From Rhodobacteraceae bacterium S2214 (GTDB lineage Bacteria > Pseudomonadota > Alphaproteobacteria > Rhodobacterales > Rhodobacteraceae), in assembly GCA_025141675.1 (NCBI GenBank), contig CP081161.1, positions 1,710,001 to 1,774,000 of the forward strand: a stretch of DNA of 64,000 bases. Direction: 5' to 3'. Of this stretch, positions 60,962 through 64,000 are shown piece by piece. Under the pieces are notes generated by a model. It was given only the letters and a program-made list of their open reading frames with translations. It had not been told where the DNA came from and made no database searches. Numbering within the stretch: the stretch's first letter is position 1; each line of letters opens with the position of its first letter. Position numbers and translations under genes: made by a program.

Positions 60962-61291
60962 ATGACGGAACAAACGCACAAAAATTCGAAGGATTTCAGC
61001 GGCGTTGCGACCGGCGGTATGTTTGGGGCAATGGACTGGATGGGGACAGGCGCGTTTTGGCACGCGATGCAAATGCATGCAGATTTCGTTTCATTTATCT
61101 CGGACCGTTTGGCCGAAGATCTGAAGACGCAAAATGCGTTGTTACGCTGCAAGACGATCGAAGACGCGCGCGATATTCAGGTCGCGTTCGTCCAGAAGGC
61201 CTATCAAGACTACACAGCGGAAGCGGGGCGATTGGCAAGCGCGGGTCTGTGTGGTCCTGTCCTAAGCGGGACAAAACATACGCCAGTCTAG
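60962..61291 (+). CDS. Phasin-family protein
   Basis: A 109-residue protein starting MTEQTHKNSKDF after GGGGGAG. The helical region AMQMHADFVSFISDRLAEDLKTQ and the following QVAFVQKAYQDYTAEAGRLAS segment are typical of phasin-type PHA-granule or related proteins (phasin_2). The N-terminus is glycine-rich and hydrophobic. It is followed by a clear terminator. No PHA synthesis gene is in the window. Confidence 0.8.
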   Translation: MTEQTHKNSKDFSGVATGGMFGAMDWMGTGAFWHAMQMHADFVSFISDRLAEDLKTQNALLRCKTIEDARDIQVAFVQKAYQDYTAEAGRLASAGLCGPVLSGTKHTPV

Positions 61292-61300
61292 TATCAACAT

Positions 61301-61341
61301 GGAATAGGCCGGAAACCCTAGCAGGTTGGCCTGTTCCTTTT
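61301..61341 (+). terminator. Rho-independent terminator after the phasin gene
   Basis: GGAATAGGCC (61301-61310) pairs with GGCCTGTTCC (61328-61337), one G-T pair, 17-nt loop, followed by TTTT. It lies 9 bp after the phasin stop. Confidence 0.8.
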
Positions 61342-61361
61342 ACGCTTATGCTTAAAGCAAC

Positions 61362-61778
61362 TTATCGCTGCACCGTTTTCAAGTAGGCGAGAAGCGCCAA
61401 CATGTCTGACGGCAGGGTCTCGGTTACGCCGTCATTGTTGACCGTGATCGGTTGGCCCATAGCGCCGTCGCCAAAGATGGGCATCGCGGCGGTGGGATCC
61501 GTGTGACGATCAAGACCTTGGATGACGCTCAGCACATAGTTCCGAGGAAAAACGCCATCGTTCGATGCCGCAAGGAATTGCAAACTTGGTGGTGGCGCAC
61601 CTAGGCCAAGCGATGCCGGTCCTGCGCCTTCACCGTTCGCCCCGTGACAGATCGCGCATTGATTATCGAATAACTGCTTTCCACGGGCGCTATCCGCCGA
61701 AATGCTGTTCTGATCCGCAACACAAGCGGTAAGCGATAGCGCTGCAATCGTTGTGGTAACTGCTTTCATCATGGTCAT
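61362..61778 (-). CDS. Cytochrome c-type lipoprotein
   Basis: A 138-residue protein with a lipoprotein signal (LSLTACVAD, acylated cysteine after LTA). It has one heme-binding motif, CAICH, followed by GANGEG as in class I cytochromes c. The axial methionine is probably in AAMPIFGDG or LPSDMLALLAYL. It is likely anchored to a membrane on the periplasmic side. No obvious partner is adjacent; a link to the cox-type locus downstream is only positional. Confidence 0.9.
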   Translation of the reverse strand: MTMMKAVTTTIAALSLTACVADQNSISADSARGKQLFDNQCAICHGANGEGAGPASLGLGAPPPSLQFLAASNDGVFPRNYVLSVIQGLDRHTDPTAAMPIFGDGAMGQPITVNNDGVTETLPSDMLALLAYLKTVQR

Positions 61779-62092
61779 GTCATTCGCCTTGTATTGTTCC
61801 TTGAAAACAGTCCGTTTGGCGCTGCTTTCTCCTATGATCGTAGGGTTGATGCGATGATGCAGCTTTGATTTACCTCAAGGTTCTGCTCAGACCGCAAGCA
61901 TCTGCAGCGTATTGGAATTCTACGATTCACGACATGCGAGTGGATTTGCGGCATCTACAATTTTCATAGTAATGCCCGTGTGTTGCGATAGCACCTTCAT
62001 GTGTTGAATTAAGGATAGAAAGATAGGCTTTAGCAGGCCGATCAAAAAATCGATAATTGCCAAGTGCCATTTCTTTGGTCATTTTGTCCGCA
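61779..62092. other. 314-bp intergenic region without recognised features
   Basis: This separates the cytochrome c gene from the divergent MHYT-LytTR gene and must hold both promoters. No clear -35/-10 pair, palindrome or coding frame with recognisable similarity was found. Confidence 0.4.
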
Positions 62093-63190
62093 ATGGAAAC
62101 GCTTAGCTTCAGTCATGACTTCTTTCTGGTCATCATGTCCTGCCTCGTTGCAACTGCAGCGGCGTTCACGGGATTATCGTTGACGCGCAATCTGTCGCAG
62201 AAATCTTTGATCCAAAAGAAAGTGTCTGTGGCCTTAGCCGCTATCGCATTAGGCGGCGGCATTTGGTCGATGCATTTTGTCGCGATGTTGGGTCTGCAGT
62301 TACCTGTGTTGTTCTATTACGACGCAGCGATCACGCTGATTTCGGCATTGACCGCAATCCTGATCGTGGGTGCTGCATTAATCTTACTGCATTTCACCGA
62401 CCGCACGCCTTTAGTGATTGGCTCAGCAGGCGCCGTCGTCGGCGTGGGCATTCTGGTCATGCATTACATCGGGATGGCGGGATTAGAATTGTGCCGCGCG
62501 ATCTATACGCCCCTTGGAATCGCAGAATCGTCAATTGTCGCGATTGTTTTGTGCATCTTGGCGTTTCGGGTGGCTTACGGGCATCGGACGAACCGCAATA
62601 TCTTTCTTGGAACGCTGTGTTTTGCTGTCGCGGTTGGGTCGGTACACTTTCTGGCAATGGCAGGGACCGAATTTGTAGCCGTTCCGCAAGTTGCTGAATT
62701 TGGCCCAAGCATGAGCAACGAAGTTTTGGCCCTTGGCGTCATCGTGTCCAGTTTTGTGATTTTTGGCGGCTTCTTGTGGGTCAGTACAACTTACCTCGTC
62801 GCCAGTCCTTTCGCCGAAGCCATCGATCTCGTCGATGATGCGGATATTCAGACACCTGTCGGACTACAAATTCCATGCGAACGGGACGGGGGCAAAATCT
62901 TTGTGGCACCTAGTGATGTCGTCTTTGTCCGCGCAGACGGGCATTACACGCAGATCTACACCGAACAGGATCGCCTGTTTTGCGTTTGGCCGATTACTGA
63001 GGCCACGAAGCGCCTGTTGCCCGCGGGCTTTATCCAGACACATCGCAGCTATTTGGTGAACCCGTCCAAGGTCGCCCGCTTCGAACGGTCCAAAGACAAG
63101 GGGCGGTGTCTGTTTGATACGGACACGATCCCGCCAGCGCCGGTGAGCCGATCCAAATTGAAAGCCACGCAAGACGCGCTGCTGGCGTAG
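62093..63190 (+). CDS. coxC: MHYT-LytTR membrane regulator (CoxC/CoxH-like)
   Basis: A 365-residue protein with an N-terminal MHYT sensor of about seven TM helices. The repeat motifs are MHFVAMLGL, MHYIGMAGLEL and VHFLAMAGTEF, proposed to bind a metal that may sense CO, oxygen or NO. The C-terminus (about 265-365) is a LytTR DNA-binding domain (DVVFVRADGHYTQIYTEQD). This pairing is characteristic of CoxC and CoxH of Oligotropha. The start METLSFSHDF was chosen over an ATG at 62057. A CoxM-like gene follows. Confidence 0.82.
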   Translation: METLSFSHDFFLVIMSCLVATAAAFTGLSLTRNLSQKSLIQKKVSVALAAIALGGGIWSMHFVAMLGLQLPVLFYYDAAITLISALTAILIVGAALILLHFTDRTPLVIGSAGAVVGVGILVMHYIGMAGLELCRAIYTPLGIAESSIVAIVLCILAFRVAYGHRTNRNIFLGTLCFAVAVGSVHFLAMAGTEFVAVPQVAEFGPSMSNEVLALGVIVSSFVIFGGFLWVSTTYLVASPFAEAIDLVDDADIQTPVGLQIPCERDGGKIFVAPSDVVFVRADGHYTQIYTEQDRLFCVWPITEATKRLLPAGFIQTHRSYLVNPSKVARFERSKDKGRCLFDTDTIPPAPVSRSKLKATQDALLA

Positions 63191-63195
63191 GCCCG

Positions 63196-63228
63196 CGCCA
63201 TTCGTGCGGAAATCGGCGCATTTCGTGC
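63196..63228. promoter_or_regulatory. Candidate LytTR direct-repeat operator
   Basis: CGCCATTCGTGC (63196-63207) and CGCATTTCGTGC (63217-63228) match at 10 of 12 bases and share TTCGTGC exactly 21 bp apart. LytTR proteins generally bind direct repeats separated by about two helical turns. The site lies 98 bp before the coxM-like start and just after the LytTR gene. Confidence 0.55.
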
Positions 63229-63325
63229 AATAAACCTGTTTTTCATGGGTTTTCACAAGCCAGCGTATACGGCCGCATGCTCACCTCACTGCAAGAAGAA
63301 CATTTGCTTTTAGGGAGGAGAGCCG

Positions 63326-64000
63326 ATGATTCCAGCGGCATTCGAATATTATCGACCCAAGGATATGGCCGGGGTATTGGCAATTCTTGAGGAACACGGG
63401 GACGATGCGCGCGTCATGGCAGGCGGACACAGCCTGATCCCGATGATGAAGTTGCGCATGGCTGACGTGCCACATCTGATCGACCTGCAAGACGTGGGCG
63501 GGTTGTCGGAAGTCACCATCACCGACGACAGCATCCGCATCGGTGCGATGATCACACAGACGGATATCATCAATCACGATGGCCTTAAGACGGCAGCACC
63601 GATCCTACAGGAAGCGGCGTTACAGATTGCCGATCCTCAGGTCCGCAACATGGGGACTGTTGGCGGCAACGTCGCGAACGGTGATCCGGGCAACGATATG
63701 CCGGGTCTGATGCAGTGCCTTGATGCCAGCTTTACCTTGATCGGCGCGGACGGTGAACGCGACGTACCTGCACGCGAATTTTACGAAGCGGCCTACATGA
63801 CCGCACGCGATGACGAAGAAGTTCTGACAGCAGTGACGATCCCAATGCCGAAAGGTGGCTACGCCTACGAAAAGCAAAAACGCAAAATCGGTGATTATGC
63901 GACAGCCGCTGCCGCAGTGCAGATCGTCAAAGACGGCGACACTTGTACCGCTGCAAGTGTGGCGATGACGAACCTGAGTGATACGCCGATCTTCTCTGAG
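63326..64000 (+). CDS. coxM: CO dehydrogenase/xanthine dehydrogenase-type FAD subunit (CoxM-like), 3' end cut
   Basis: The first 225 residues of a molybdenum-hydroxylase FAD subunit starting MIPAAFEYYRPKD after GGGAGGAG. FAD motifs are AGGHSLIPMMKLR and NMGTVGGNVANGDPGND. CoxM passes electrons from the CoxL/CoxS subunits to the respiratory chain. The gene order, a CoxC-like regulator then M, suggests form I coxMSL. The S and L subunits lie beyond the window, so a different molybdenum hydroxylase is still possible. Confidence 0.87.
   Translation, partial: MIPAAFEYYRPKDMAGVLAILEEHGDDARVMAGGHSLIPMMKLRMADVPHLIDLQDVGGLSEVTITDDSIRIGAMITQTDIINHDGLKTAAPILQEAALQIADPQVRNMGTVGGNVANGDPGNDMPGLMQCLDASFTLIGADGERDVPAREFYEAAYMTARDDEEVLTAVTIPMPKGGYAYEKQKRKIGDYATAAAAVQIVKDGDTCTAASVAMTNLSDTPIFSE

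Noticed and set aside
1..64000. CRISPR array, insertion sequence, prophage or rRNA operon
   Set aside because: No spaced repeat array, transposase, phage structural gene or rRNA sequence was seen on either strand.

Overview
The window is a compact, roughly 57-59% GC stretch from an alphaproteobacterium, most likely a marine roseobacter (Rhodobacterales; Loktanella/Yoonia-like, by impression only). The grounds are a GapR/DUF2312 nucleoid protein, DUF2155, an NDUFA12-type complex I protein, TRAP transporters, an ScfR-type regulator, a sulfonate (DHPS) catabolic operon and a cox-type locus. No insertion sequence, prophage or CRISPR array is visible. The only hint of past integration is a cluster of TCCA repeats beside a tRNA-Thr gene.

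Layout. 1-8.8 kb is mostly housekeeping: a photolyase-like flavoprotein cut by the left edge, an ArsR/SRPBCC pair, clpP-clpX, RidA-like, NDUFA12, MlaD and DUF2155 proteins, aat, and accB-accC. 8.8-14.1 kb is a five-gene Liv-type ABC importer operon on the minus strand, divergent from an ScfR-like regulator (14.3-15.6 kb). 15.8-20.5 kb is a signalling locus: a CheY-like receiver, a small two-TM protein, a 900-aa sodium/solute symporter-histidine kinase fusion and a FliM/SpoA-type protein. 20.5-24.3 kb holds small conserved genes, a degenerate sulfotransferase-like protein, an orphan FbpB-type permease and tRNA-Thr(TGT).

24.7-29.4 kb is a tandem glycine riboswitch controlling gcvT-gcvH-gcvP. 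Next, 29.4-42.1 kb looks like one catabolic region: an RpiR regulator, an N-formylglutamate-amidohydrolase-family enzyme, a TRAP transporter, a glutamine-synthetase-family ligase, an aldehyde dehydrogenase, an iron-type alcohol dehydrogenase and a Pot-type ABC importer. The enzyme set fits gamma-glutamylation of an amino alcohol such as ethanolamine, oxidation of the alcohol and release of glycine plus glutamate. The glycine would then enter the adjacent cleavage system. This is inferred from gene content.

42.2-46.1 kb is a siderophore-type ABC importer with a DUF2218 protein and an Iron-Rhodo-box-like TGA-N9-TCA site. 46.4-53.5 kb is a peptide-type ABC importer with an XRE-cupin regulator and an M24 Xaa-Pro peptidase. 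53.5-60.1 kb is a 2,3-dihydroxypropane-1-sulfonate (DHPS) operon: an HpsN-type dehydrogenase, SDR, zinc alcohol dehydrogenase, ComD/ComE sulfopyruvate decarboxylase and an FMN 2-hydroxy-acid dehydrogenase. It is divergent from a LacI regulator, with two near-identical LacI-type operators between them.

60.1-64 kb holds a VIT1-family protein, a phasin, a cytochrome c lipoprotein, a CoxC-like MHYT-LytTR regulator and the start of a CoxM-like gene. Two direct repeats 21 bp apart precede coxM and look like a LytTR operator. The right edge cuts this locus.
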